From Ochotona curzoniae (lineage: Eukaryota > Chordata > Mammalia > Lagomorpha > Ochotonidae), in contig NW_024465885.1 of NCBI RefSeq assembly GCF_017591425.1, positions 37,146,501 to 37,210,500 on the forward strand: DNA of 64,000 nt, read 5' to 3'. Of the stretch, positions 45,001 to 55,987 are shown one piece after another. The notes beneath the pieces were generated by a model, which saw nothing but the letters and a program-made list of their open reading frames with translations, searched no databases and was not told the DNA's origin. Numbering within the stretch: position 1 is the first letter of the stretch; each line of letters opens with the position of its first letter. Made by a program: the position numbers and the translations under genes.

Positions 45001-45948
45001 CTGTCGTCTCTGGGGATGTTGGATGTTAAGATGTCCTCAGCATATTGAAGCACCATCCCCTCCTGGTGTGTGCGTTTTCTGGAACAAGAGTCTCCTGGAA
45101 TGGGTAGGGGGAATTTTTGACGGAAATGCTGTTGGTTTGATTTCTCTTTTGGACTCCTCTCCTTAGAAGCCCAGTGTCTCTTGTGGCTTAGTCATGGTCG
45201 TCACTGGGGTGCGTGGGTTTTGTGGGTTTTGTACCACCAGTGAAAATCCTTTCTTACGTCTTGAACAGGTTAATACTGTTCTGTCCCAGGCAAGGGAGGA
45301 ATAAAACATGGCCAGGAACAGGTGTGTCTGTGAATTCTAGAAAACTACACTGAGGGGCTACATTTCCTTTCTCGTCCAAGGACACTGTGTCAGGCTGGGG
45401 GTTTTCACACCAGGACACCAGCACACACTTTTCCCAGATTTACCTGTGTGTGAAAACATCTTCAGGAACGTCCAGGATGGCAGCCTTGGTGTGTTGATTT
45501 AGAAGGCCCGCTTGAAGAGCACGGACTTAGCAGGCATTTCAAAATCCAATAGCCCTGGACTAAAAGAGAAAAAATACCTTAGCATTGAATTTGGCTATCA
45601 ACTTGTGTCCCATGGGGGCATGGGACATTTGGGCTTGTGGAGAAGTTGTGCTTTCAGTTCCCAGTGCACAGTCTAAACCTTGTAAACAAACAACAGCGCT
45701 TATACAATGTTTTACAATGGCTTTTCTAAAACTCTGCTAGTTGACCTACTTGCTTTGGTCATTCTGAGTCTCATATGCAAAACAGAGGAGGTAGTCCTGT
45801 GTCAATGAAGGAATCAGTTTGTTTCAGAGTTACTTAAAGCTCCTGGCGGGAGAGCAGAATGAAGTCATTTCATTTCAAATCAATCGCCATCACTCCTAAG
45901 CGTGAACAGTCTTCCCTTCCTCCCCTTCCTTGCCAAAGTTGGATGTTG
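42000..45948 (-). mobile_element. Decayed gammaretrovirus-like ERV internal region
   Basis: Minus-strand text contains polymerase-like remnants, the clearest at 45057-45030, where the translation gives the VLQYAED box at the place of the retroviral reverse-transcriptase active site. The motif is altered (Glu in place of the first catalytic Asp). The flanking sequence also aligns in order with the RT of ERV class I elements but jumps between frames. Only about 0.85 kb separates this box from the LTR at 45949-46500, so gag and the start of pol are missing. No full reading frame survives. The left limit is approximate and I see no second LTR. Confidence 0.5.
44935..45320 (-). pseudogene. ERV pol (reverse transcriptase) remnant
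   Basis: Several short minus-strand pieces in RT order: a PVQD-type block at about 45280-45255, then the altered YxDD box (YAED) at about 45045-45034. Stop codons and frame changes separate them. A dead copy, described only to document the ERV. Confidence 0.5.
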
Positions 45949-46500
45949 TGTTGTCCAGGGACCCTCTGGCTATTGTTACCTCTGCTCCTTGCTTTCTTGT
46001 GAGAAAAGAATTTCAGACATAAGACAGAGTTCAACAGGAAGCAGCCTAACTAGGCTTAATGGTTAGAATACACCTGACAGGTCAAATGGGCAACTCGGCA
46101 CAGACCTTAGAGCCCGGGCTGCATTCAGATGGATTTTGTGGGTACTGGTACACTTTTCCCCACCATTTCCTCCCTATCCTTCTTCCTCCTCCTCCTCTTG
46201 GGATATTCCTGCATAGGAGGCTTTGCAGGTGGGAAAGTCCCTCCTGAGACGCAGTATTATTGGACCAAAAAGCCCCCGTGGTACAGGACTCTGAAGAGTC
46301 CCCTGGGTATTCCCAGTTTGGGGTGGAAACCCCCCATCAGGTTCAGATGGATAGCAGTAAGGACTTTTGGTATGTAAATGATGGGCAGCTTTGAAAGCCA
46401 TGCTTCTTTTCCTCATGTGATCACATAAACTTGCTGCCTTTTTTGTTTTCCCTCTCACCCTAAGTCACACACCCATGCTCACACCAACCTTCCTGTAACA
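45949..46500 (-). repeat. Putative ERV class I LTR
   Basis: On the minus strand it begins TGTTACAGGAAGG (46500) and ends GGACAACA (45949), so TGTT...AACA terminal inverted ends. TTTCAGACATAAGACAGAGT and CAACAGGAAGCAG near 46010-46045 resemble the R/U5 region of gammaretroviral LTRs as I know them. Length about 552 bp fits an LTR. Confidence 0.5.
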
Positions 46501-46744
46501 CTTCTGCCTACAGCAGGTGCATTGCTTGAAGCTTTGCCATTGCAGGATTTTTTGGGCTCACTTTCTGGGATCCCTCATTTCATTCGTTGATACCCTTAGG
46601 TTCTGCCCACCTACTTTTAAGTTAGGGCTGCCTGCTTTCTTATTTTTCTGTTCTTTTATTTCAAAGCCTCTTCTCTGATATTCACAACCTTAAAAGTGAC
46701 TTCGGCTAAATGTGATATGAGGAGATAAAAGACAATCTATTTGT

Positions 46745-47062
46745 TTAAATTTATCTATTTTATTTGAAAATTGTATATACAGAAAGGAGGAGATACAGAG
46801 AGAAAGATCTTCTGTCTGTCGGTTCACTCCCCAAGTGGCTGCAATAGCTGGAGCTGAGCTGATGTGAAGCCAGGAGCTTGTTCCAGGTCTCTCACATGAG
46901 GGCAGGGTCCCAAGGCTTTGGGCCATCCTACACTGCCTTCCCAGGTCACAAGCAAGGGGCTGGATAGAAAGTGGAGCAGCCGAAATACAGACAGACATCC
47001 ATATGGGATCCCGGAAGCGTGCAAGGTGAGGACTTCATCCACTAGGCTACTGCATCTGACCC
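46745..47062 (-). repeat. C-type SINE
   Basis: Antisense: AGATCTTCTGTCTGTCGGTT, GGAGCTGAGCTGATGTGAAG and GGGATCCCGGAAGCGTGCAA. Confidence 0.85.
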
Positions 47063-47064
47063 TG

Positions 47065-48680
47065 CATCTATTTTCTGTAGCTTTCTTTGACTACTGGAGG
47101 CATTCCATGTGACAAAATTCTGGCTAACTAGTTACAATTTTTGAGGGTCCTGTGGACCCAAATCTATGTATTGTCAATAAGCCTCATAGATTTTTTTTTT
47201 CCAAATCTCGGAGATGTTTGCTGTAACTGCTAGACTTTCCTCAAATTACATTGTTTCGGTACTCCTTCTATCAAGCATGCTGCGCCCATAGGAATGAAGA
47301 ATTCTGCCCAGTCATTCAGGGTTGGGCTGAGCAACAGGTGCCGCTGTATGGCCTCCAGACACTGCCTGGGTTTTGCTCATAGAGACAGTCCCCTTCTGCT
47401 CAAGCTTTTCAGTGGCCATCTGCCTCTTCCTGACAGTCTGTAGCATTATTAACAAGTTTCGGACTCTTTTTTTTAATGCACTGCACTTTTATTATCAACA
47501 TTGAAATCTGAAAGCAGAACTCATTCACATTTCCCCCTCACAACAAAAAATTATGAACACATCACGTCTGAATTATTTTAGCCACACATAGCCCGTGTTC
47601 TGAAATACAGTAACCCCTCATGCTTATCGTTTAACACTTGCTGAGACTTTCAAAGTGTTTTTCTACATGCGTTTCTATAGTGGTGTCTGTTTGCACTCTT
47701 GCTAATGCTCATTTCATTCACTGTCTAAGCTCCAACAGAACCATGACAGCAGGTTCATGGTAGCTAGTTTTTCTATTTCCATGCTTTTGTATTGCTGAGC
47801 TTCATGGTTCTGTTGAAGATTGACATCAGAAAAGTGATTTTGCATGAGTTTTGGAATCTTCCCAACTGGGCTTAGGAGCAGTAAAAATGGAGGAGAATCG
47901 CTGTTCCATCCATTTCGGGTCATCCTGATGTCAGGTTATGTTTTCAGTTGGATAAATTGGGTGTTAAAGGTGCAGAATGGATCCAGACAAATCCTTGGTG
48001 GTTTATTCTTTGAGTTGGGACCTGGTATAATGAGAAGTGTTTTGTTTAACCAGAGTGATTCCCTAACCAAAATGAGTGTACTGCCAAGTATGTGATGGGG
48101 GCACCATTCCTTCTTTGGCACCTGATCTTAGGGAGAGCTTGTTGTTGATGCCAGTCCCACTGATATGATATAATTAGTTATTTGAAGTTCAGGCAAGCTG
48201 GAACTCTGTATTCCTGCCTGATGATACTGTTTCTTTAATGGTCTGTTTGATACACCCACCTTCCCAGGATCTGTTGCATCCAGGACCAGGGCCCATACTA
48301 AGCTCCACCCTGTTTGTATGTCCAGTTGAGATAATACCCTTTTGCTTTTAAAAAGAGGTGGGCAGTGGAAGAGAGGTCTCTTTCTGTGGGATGTGCTAAG
48401 AAATACCACATTGTATGCAATCTTCTGTACAGAGCTTGGAGGGAACTTTCCCACTCTCAGATAGCTCTTCCTCGTTATATGCACTGGCTTTGCTTTTACT
48501 TTTTCTTGTTTATGGGTAGTTCTTTGGCCTCTTTGTGTTGGGTGTTTCTCAGGGTAGGGCCACCTACACTTGTATATCAATGTACATTGATTCCCTCACT
48601 GCCAGATAAACTTTTAATTTGCTATATATACTGTTTAGAGCAAATATATGCATACTGAATATACTAGTCTTTACCTACTA
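47065..48680. other. Unassigned stretch, possibly another ERV remnant
   Basis: Minus-strand open frames of 150 codons (48580-48128) and 61 codons (48121-47936) and a plus frame of 83 codons exist, but none gives a family I can name. The minus 150-codon frame has a faint resemblance to a retroviral envelope N-terminus, not enough to call. Confidence 0.3.
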
Positions 48681-48684
48681 TTTT

Positions 48685-48965
48685 CTTTTCAAAAAAATAT
48701 TTATTTGGAAGTCAGAATTACACAGAGAGGGAGAGCTTCCGTTTTCAATGTTCTAGAGTGGGGCTGGTCTGAAATCAGAAGCTCCAACCAGGCCTCCCTT
48801 ATGGGTTGCAAGGACCCAACCCTTGGGCCATCTTCTGCTGCTTTTCCCAGGCCACTAACGGGGCGCTTGATTCAAAGTAGAGCAGCTGAGACATGAACCA
48901 GCACTGGTATTAGAGGCTGGCATTGAAGGCAACAACTTTACCTGCAATGCCACTAAGCATTCCCC
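48685..48965 (-). repeat. Old C-type SINE
   Basis: Antisense: TATTTATTTGGAAGTCAGAA, CATCTTCTGCTGCTTTTCCC and TAGAGCAGCTGAGACATGAA. Confidence 0.7.
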
Positions 48966-49159
48966 TTTCTTAGTATTTCTATCTCTACAGAGGACAAAAA
49001 CTTGGGTCAAATGTTAGCATATTTATTGTGCATGTTACCATTGCCTCAGCCTCTTCTTTCTCCACCCCCCACGAGGTGGTAGGGGAGCCACGGGGGCCTT
49101 TATCTGTGGGAGAAACAGCTTATCCTCTGTTCCTGAAAGTCAAGTAATCCACACTGCTG

Positions 49160-49495
49160 CTGTTTATTTGTTTGTTTATTTATAAATGTGTGTTTATTTA
49201 TCAAAGGCAGATTTAGAGAGAGAGAAGGAAAGATGGAAAGATCTTTCATCTGCTGGTTCACTCCCCAAATAGATACAGCAGCTGGAGCTGAGCTGATCCA
49301 AAGTTAAGAGCCAAGAGCTTGTTCCAGGTCCTCCAGGTGGATGTAGGGTCCCAAGTCTTTGGGTCATCCTGCACTGCTTTCCCAGGCCATAAGCAGGGAG
49401 CTGGATGGGAAATGGAGCAGCTGGGACATGAACTGGAGTCCATGTGGGTTGCTGCGCTTGGCGGTGGAGGCTCAAGTGGCTAGTTTAGTGAACAA
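49160..49495 (-). repeat. C-type SINE
   Basis: Antisense: AAAGGCAGATTTAGAGAGAG, GGAGCTGAGCTGATCCAAAG and GGAGCAGCTGGGACATGAAC. Confidence 0.8.
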
Positions 49496-49499
49496 GCTG

Positions 49500-50415
49500 G
49501 CCTCTTCTTTTTCTTTGAATATACTTTCTGCACCATTATTCTAGGCATATAAAATTTTCTCTATGTTGGTCCTTTCTTACATAATAGCACAATATCCTGT
49601 AGGTGAATGCTTCCCTCTGACCCCTTTTCTCCTCTATCTCCCAGAACAACTACAGCTGAAAAATAGTAATGTAAATTCTAGACACATTAACTGCTCACTG
49701 CCCTTCAGATCTCAAGGATTAGTGGTGCCAGGCTATACTACAATAACATATTGTCCTTTTCTTTTTTATACAGTCATAACTAGAGAACTTTCAGTTCTGC
49801 ATAATGCAACCCTAAAGGGTGCAAAATGGAATAGACTACTCATAATACGCTTCTCTCAGGGAGATCTGAGAAATCAAGTTACAAAACATGCTTAGAAGTT
49901 ACAAAGCAGCATCTCAGGGCAGTATGTGTTTCAACTCCAAAAGATGAAATGCCTTTGAAACTCAGTGTTCATCCACGATGAAACCAAATGAGCACAAAAT
50001 CAGTCACCCTGGCAATGTCATGTGTGAGTTCACTGCCCGCCTAAGATTTCACCGAAAATTTGTCCAGGTTTGAGCCATTTTTTTTCCACCCACGAAGTGC
50101 CTTAAGCCAGTGATAGCTTGTTAGCCACTAAGGATGTATCCCTGAGGCTTAAGAGAACTTAGACAACTGCAGGGCAGCGCCTTAGAAAGGTTGTTGGTCT
50201 GCGGCCAATGTTTCATGGCAAGGCATCCACTCGGGAGTCGAGTTCTTTCATTGTAGAACCTGAGGTGACACCTGGGTTCACTTGCCTGGCCGGGAAACAA
50301 CTGACACAGGGATGGTAGAAGAGAGTGGATGTCAGGATTTTGTTTTACAATGCACAGAACAAGAAATCGGGTGACTGCTATTCAGTCCCTAGACTCTGCA
50401 AGGGCTGAGAGCGAT
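49500..50415. other. Stretch without recognised features
   Basis: A plus-strand frame of 110 codons (49563-49895) shows no recognisable family and starts inside AT-rich DNA. I see no gene here. Confidence 0.5.
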
Positions 50416-50421
50416 GAATCT

Positions 50422-50752
50422 TTTTTTTAAAGATTTATTTTTATTATTTATTTATTGGAAAGGCGGATATACAGAGGAGGAGAGACAGAGAGGAAGATCT
50501 TCCATCCAATGATTCACTCTCCAAGTGAGTACAATGGCCGATACCATGCTGGTCCGAAGCCAGGAGCCTCTTCCGGGTCTCCCACGCGGGTGCAGGGTCC
50601 CAAAGCTTTGGGCCGTCCTCGACTGCTTTCCCGGGCCACAGGCAGGGAGCTGGAAGGGAAGCGGGGCCTCTGGGATAGAACCGGCGCCCATATGGGATCC
50701 TGGGCGTGCAAGGCGAGGACCTTAACCACTGCGCCACCGCAAGGGCCCAAAT
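50422..50752 (-). repeat. Young C-type SINE
   Basis: Antisense full-length copy close to the reference: CCGAAGCCAGGAGCCTCTTC, GGCCGTCCTCGACTGCTTTC and CACCGCAAGGGCCC end. ATGAATCT at 50414-50421 and 50757-50764 may be a short duplication. Confidence 0.92.
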
Positions 50753-50764
50753 CTTATGAATCTA

Positions 50765-50995
50765 AGTTGGGGTTGGGATGGGTGTATGGCTAGCAGTTAC
50801 GCTGCCAGTAGCAATGGGGTCCACAGATCCTAGCTCTGCTTCCCCGGCAGGCAAGAGATGATGACTCAATTGACTGAACACCTGCCACCCAGGAGGAAGC
50901 CCTGAACTGAGCTACTGGTTTTGGCCTTAGTTCAACCCCAGCCTCTTGAGCAATGGGGATTGAGCCAGTGGATAAGAGCCCTGTCTCAGGTGAGC
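50765..50995 (+). repeat. Old C-type SINE
   Basis: Sense and diverged: GGCTAGCAGTTACGCTGCCA, TGGTTTTGGCCTTAGTTCAA and GGGGATTGAGCCAGTGGATA. Confidence 0.55.
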
Positions 50996-50999
50996 AATA

Positions 51000-51560
51000 C
51001 TTGATCAGCTGGTGTGCAGGTTTTTGGTTGGTTCATAGTGCTCCTGGCCCTCTTTTGATCAGTGTGTTTTTGCAAAGATGCTGTTATGACCGTGTGTTCT
51101 GGGCTCCCTAGAATCTGCAGTTAAGTGACTATTATTTTATTTGGGGCCTGAGGTTCCTGTGAAACTTCTCAAAATGTGATTTAGTGTTAGATGTAAATGA
51201 TATAGGTAATAGCTGAAGTTCGGTTATATGAGATCTCAGGGGGCCAGCCTAATCCATGCACTAACTTAATTTAATGAGCTAATCTTTATGAAGAAATTGT
51301 ACTTATCAAGATGGAGAGAGAGAGAATCTGAAAAGTGAAGGAGAGATACTAGGTATTCATTAAATCTGCATCAGAGGCAATAGAGATAGGGACACAATTG
51401 GAAAGAGTAAATGGAATTAGATTACTTATAGCATTTTGTGAAGTCAAGATTTTGGTGCTGAGTTCTAGAAACAGTAAGATTGCCTTCCAGCTAAGATATT
51501 GCTTAGTGATTCAAAATGCATACTACCCTTTCTTGTTTTATAAACTGAATAAAAAGCAGC
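51000..51560. other. Stretch without recognised features
   Basis: AT-rich with no gene or repeat assigned. Confidence 0.5.
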
Positions 51561-51578
51561 TGCCAAAACAGAATTCTT

Positions 51579-51900
51579 TTTTTTAAAAAATTTTTATTAT
51601 TTTTTTATTGGAAAGGCGGATATACAGAGAGGAGAGACAGAGAGGAAGATCTTCCATCCGATGATTCACTCCCCAAGTGAGCGCAAAGGTGGATGCTATG
51701 CCGATCCGAAGCCAGGAGCCTCTTCCGGGTCTCCCACGAGGGTGCAGGGTCCCAAAGCTCTGGGCCGTCCTCAACTGCTTTCCCGGGCCACAGGCAGGGA
51801 GCTGGAAGGGAAGTGGGGCTGCTGGGATAGAACCGGCACCCAGATGGGATCCTGGGCGTGCAAGGCGAGGACCTTAACCACTGCGCTACCACGCCGGGCC
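51579..51900 (-). repeat. Young C-type SINE with 16-bp TSD
   Basis: CCAAAACAGAATTCTT at 51563-51578 is repeated exactly at 51901-51916. Antisense copy near the reference sequence, with GGATAGAACCGGCACCCAGA and CTACCACGCCGGGCCC end. Exact duplication and low divergence point to recent insertion. Confidence 0.94.
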
Positions 51901-51919
51901 CCAAAACAGAATTCTTATG

Positions 51920-52164
51920 ACAAGTTCTTATCAGAGTCTGAGGATTGAAGCAAGTCAACGAAATGTTTGAGAGCAGTGAGCCTCATGAGAGTTTTGCAAA
52001 CAGGAAGTTAGAAAACTTTGAGAGGTTAAAAGCATTCAGCTGCATGGAGTTAGGGCTGGGCAATTTCATAATATGTACATGATAGATATCATGGCCTGGG
52101 GGAAGAGTCTTCAAGATATTTAGAGTTTTAAAGTTGTTCCTCATGTATGGCTTGTGTACCACAA

Positions 52165-52206
<42 letters not shown>

Positions 52207-52720
52207 GAGCTCATCTCATCCCTGCTGAGGAGTCAGTAATACTACATTATCTTTGAAAACATAAATCAAAATAAGATTGTTTTCTACCTTTGTACTTCAT
52301 CTGGGAGGATGCCAGGATTTCGTGCGGCTGTTTCGTTTTGGAGTCATCAGTAATATCTTAGAGACAGGGTGGTCCCAAGTGCGCGCTCTCAGAAGGGAAG
52401 TGGCTGGGCTTACATCCCAGTGAGGGATGCTGGGACTGTGGTGTGGAACACAGCACAGACACTTCCTGAGGGCCATGCACATTGCACTGGCAGCCCCCTT
52501 GGAGACCTCCGAGTTACTGCTGAGAATGAATGCTGAAGCAGGCGCTCCTGCGCTGACCCCACACTCTCCAAGGTGGAACAGACTTAGTGCCCCTTTTAGG
52601 GAGCAGCATGAAGAGCCAGAAGTTTTTCAATCTGTCCCTTCTGACTGAACTGCCTTTCCTCTTCATCCTTCATCTTTCTGTCTGCGATCAGAAAATTTAT
52701 TACCCTTTGTTGTCCTAAAT
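51920..52720. other. Stretch without recognised gene
   Basis: Apart from the (AAT)n run, nothing assigned. A plus frame of 73 codons at 52427-52648 has no recognisable family. Confidence 0.45.
52163..52206. repeat. (AAT)n microsatellite
   Basis: About 14 uninterrupted AAT units. Confidence 0.95.
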
Positions 52721-52733
52721 TGACCAGACCTTC

Positions 52734-53071
52734 GGTTTTTTAAAATTATTATTTTTAAAAGATTTACTTATTTTTATTGCAAAGTCAGATATACAGAGAA
52801 GGAGAGACAGAGAGAAAGATCTTCTGTCCTATGATTCACTCCCCAAGTGACCGCCACGGCAGGGACTGCGCCAATCCAAAGCCAGGAACTCTTCCGGGTC
52901 TCCCACGCAGGTGCAGGGTCCCAAGTCTTTGGGTCATCATTGACTGCTTTCCCAGGCCACAAGCAGGGAGCTGGATGAGAAGTAGAGCCACTGAGACTAG
53001 AACTGGCGTCCATATGGGATCCCAGCACGTTCAAGATGAGGCCTTTAGCTGCTAGGCCACGGCACTGGGCC
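52734..53071 (-). repeat. C-type SINE with 10-bp TSD
   Basis: CCAGACCTTC at 52724-52733 and 53072-53081. Antisense copy: GCAAAGTCAGATATACAGAG, GGAACTCTTCCGGGTCTCCC and CACGGCACTGGGCC end. Confidence 0.9.
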
Positions 53072-53084
53072 CCAGACCTTCTTT

Positions 53085-53945
53085 CTTGAACACACTTTTG
53101 AAAGGGAGCTCCCATGATTTTCCTACTTCAGAGGCCTCACCACTTCTTTTGGGTTCCGTACTTGGCTCCCCCCCCCTTTGCTTTCTGCAATGTTTCATTA
53201 GGAGACTTAACTTTACAAAGCATATATGTGGCCCCAAAATCTTTATACCAAACTTTGACCTCTTATAGAATCCAAGAATATCGCAAACTGATTAATAGCA
53301 CAAATCACTTGAAACATACAAAAGCTAAAATGGTGCTTTTTTATTTCCCAACCAGTTTCTGTTCTGCCCAGTGTTCGTTGCTCAGTCAGCAGGACCTCTA
53401 GAAACCTAGTTGTTCAAAAGGAAGAACTTCTCTATTCTCCTTAGGGTCCTTATTTTCCTTATTCTTACATTCAGTCCATCAGTTAAGATGGTGGCAGGAA
53501 TGCAGTGACTTGAGTATTTCTGCTGCTCTCCAAGGCAACACTGCCAGGCTGAAATCAGAGGGCAGAGCCGGGTTCAAAGGTGCTCTGAGGATGTGGGGTA
53601 CGCTTATCTTAACCCTGGGCACAAATGCTAGGTCCATAAAAGGCTGTATTTTTTAACATGCGGTTCAAAATGTTATACTTCCTTATAATCTCTCTTATTT
53701 TGTACTCTTACATTATTTCCAAATATGTGGCTTAACTTTAAATATTCATCAGAGTGCTTTTTATAATTTTGAGATAAATGTAACAAATTTATAGTTAGAA
53801 ATAACCCAAATTTCTCACAAGAGGGTACTATTGGAGTTTATTAAAGCATCCATAAAATTCAGCTGAATAAAAATGCTGCACATTAAAAGGCAGAACCCAT
53901 GGAACTCATTTGGTTAGCGAATAATATGTTATGATGTGGTATTAA
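53085..53945. other. Stretch without recognised features
   Basis: AT-rich with a short C-run near 53170. No gene or repeat assigned. Confidence 0.5.
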
Positions 53946-53949
53946 AGTG

Positions 53950-54182
53950 TTTAGGGGTGACCCTTTGGTGTAGCAGTGGGGACTCCAGTTGGCATCCTTA
54001 TAAGCCATGTCTCAGTGTCTGGGTTCCAGTTCTGGCCCTGTTCCTTGTTCTAGCTTCCTGATGGTGCACACCCTGCCAGATGGCAGGGATGGCTCTCAGC
54101 CCAAGCACATGGTGGTCCTGGGCTGAGTTATCGATGCCTGACTGCTGCGTTGGGCATCTGGGGAGGGAACTGTGCTTGTCCT
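53950..54182 (+). repeat. Old C-type SINE
   Basis: Sense: CCTTTGGTGTAGCAGTGGGG, GTCTGGGTTCCAGTTCTGGC and GCATCTGGGGAGGGAACTGT. Confidence 0.65.
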
Positions 54183-54195
54183 TGGTCCTCAAAGT

Positions 54196-54494
54196 TTTTA
54201 TTTATTTATTTTTATTGGAATGTCAGATATACAGAGAGAAGGAGAGATAGACTGTCTGCTGATTTCACTCCTCAAGTGGCCACAATGGCTGATCCGAAGC
54301 AGCAGCCAGGAGCTCTTCTGGATCTCCCACAGGAGTGCAGGGTCCCAAGGCTTTGAGCCATGCTTGACTGCTTTCCCAGGGCACAAGCAGGGAGCTGGAT
54401 GGGAAACGGGGCTGCCGAGATTAGAACAAGTGCCCAAATGGGATTCCGGTGAGTGTAATGCAAGGAATTTAGCCACTAGGCTACTGCGCCAGGC
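54196..54494 (-). repeat. C-type SINE with 13-bp TSD
   Basis: TGGTCCTCAAAGT at 54183-54195 and 54495-54507, exact. Antisense copy: GGAATGTCAGATATACAGAG, GGGCTGCCGAGATTAGAACA and CTACTGCGCCAGGC end. Confidence 0.92.
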
Positions 54495-54829
54495 TGGTCC
54501 TCAAAGTGTTTTAAAAATAAAATGTCCTAGTTTAAGCTGTATACACATCTCTGTGTGTACATACATATATATTAAAAATGTTTATGTGTATGCAATATTA
54601 CATCACAGATAATTTTAATATATGTGAATCTTATTTATTAATAGTCCTTTTTACTGTCATTAATAATTTCATGACTTTGGGCATGTGTAGAAAAGCCCGA
54701 AACCAAATCTCAAGCTAGAGTTTCAGGATATTTGGGCTGTTGTCCATAACAGTGCTAGATTTTAAGGAAGACTCTCACAGAATGTGAAACATGAGATGTT
54801 GGCATTACCATCTTGTTTGTTTTAATCCA

Positions 54830-55010
54830 ATCAGGTTGTTATAAGAAAGCGTCACAAGCTGGTGGCCTACAAGTAACTTCAAGTCATTTGTAATAGTTTC
54901 AGAAGGTTCAACTACCAGTCAGGGTGACGGCAGATTTGGTGTGTGCAGGGGCCTGCTTTCCATTCCAATGATGACGCGTTGTGTTTGTTCACATGGTAGA
55001 GAGGACAACA
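54830..55010 (+). repeat. Possible ancient interspersed repeat
   Basis: The order TTGTTATAAGAAAGCGTCAC, AAGCTGGTGGCC, TAATAGTTTCAGAAGG, GCAGATTTGGTG resembles a common mammalian fossil repeat that I cannot name with certainty. Confidence 0.35.
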
Positions 55011-55059
55011 GTTCTCTGGGGTGTCTTTCAGGAGGACCCCATCCCACTCTGCTCTGGAG

Positions 55060-55320
55060 CTCTAATCATCTCGGAAAGGCTCCATTTTGTGTCCTGGCTA
55101 CTCTACTTTTGTTCCGTCTGCCTGCCTATTTCCTGGGAAAGCAACAGAAGATGGTTCATGTCCTTGGGCCCCTTCTCCTAGACAGGAGACCCAAAATAAG
55201 CTCGTGGCTTTGGATTTGGCTCAGCTCTGGATGCTGCAGCCTTCTGGGGAGTGACCTAGTGGATGGACAATATCTCAGTGTATCTCTCCTTCTCTGTGTA
55301 ACTGCCTTTCAAAAAAAAAA
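55060..55320 (+). repeat. Old C-type SINE
   Basis: Sense: TTCCTGGGAAAGCAACAGAA, CTGGGGAGTGACCTAGTGGA and GTAACTGCCTTTCAAAAAAA. Confidence 0.65.
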
Positions 55321-55449
55321 TATTTTGAAAGCTCCCTTAAGGTTACTGTGGGGTTAAAAATAATCAAGTATTGCTTATTTGCATTGTTTTTGAAAGCTTA
55401 CCTATTCATTAGATGACAACCAAAAGGCTAGCTGGAGGTGGCTGTTGTT

Positions 55450-55745
55450 ACACAGCTAGTTAGATGCCATGTGGAATACCCATATTCTATATTACGGTGC
55501 CTAGCTTGAGTGCCAGCTGCTGCAGGCTTCCAATCTAGGTTCCTTCTAATTTGGAAAGCAGCAGGGATTGACTCTCATCCTTGGCACCCATGTGGGAGAG
55601 CTGGATGGATTCCTGGGCTCCTGGATTCTACCTGGTCTGGCCCTTGCTCTTGAGATCATTTGAGGGAAGAACCAAAAGATGAAGTCTCTCTATCTTTCCC
55701 CCTTCTCTGTCACTCTTCCTTCCAAATAAATTATCTTAGATGAGA
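55450..55745 (+). repeat. Old C-type SINE
   Basis: Sense: GCTTGAGTGCCAGCTGCTGC, CATGTGGGAGAGCTGGATGG and TCTTCCTTCCAAATAAATTA. Confidence 0.7.
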
Positions 55746-55794
55746 AAGCACAGCTATCTCCTCTCTGAATTCTTATAACATTCTTTTTATATTT

Positions 55795-55985
55795 TAAAAT
55801 TGTATTTTATTTGAAAGGTAAAGATTGAACGAGAGAGCCAAAGATAGAGAGGTGCCCTCCATTGGCTGGTTCACTCCCAAGATGCCTGTGATGGCAGTGG
55901 TTATCCAGGCTCAAGCCAGGATCCAGGAACACCGTCAGGGTCATCCAGGGAGGCCATCACTTATGGCCTCCTAGGGTGAATCTTA
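55795..55985 (-). repeat. Old C-type SINE fragment
   Basis: Antisense: TATTTGAAAGGTAAAGATTG and TCAAGCCAGGATCCAGGAAC. It stops where the retroposon relative begins. Confidence 0.6.
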
Positions 55986-55987
55986 GC

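Noticed and set aside
49563..49895. 110-codon plus-strand frame
   Set aside because: No recognisable domain or exon-intron context. Length is within chance for this amount of sequence.
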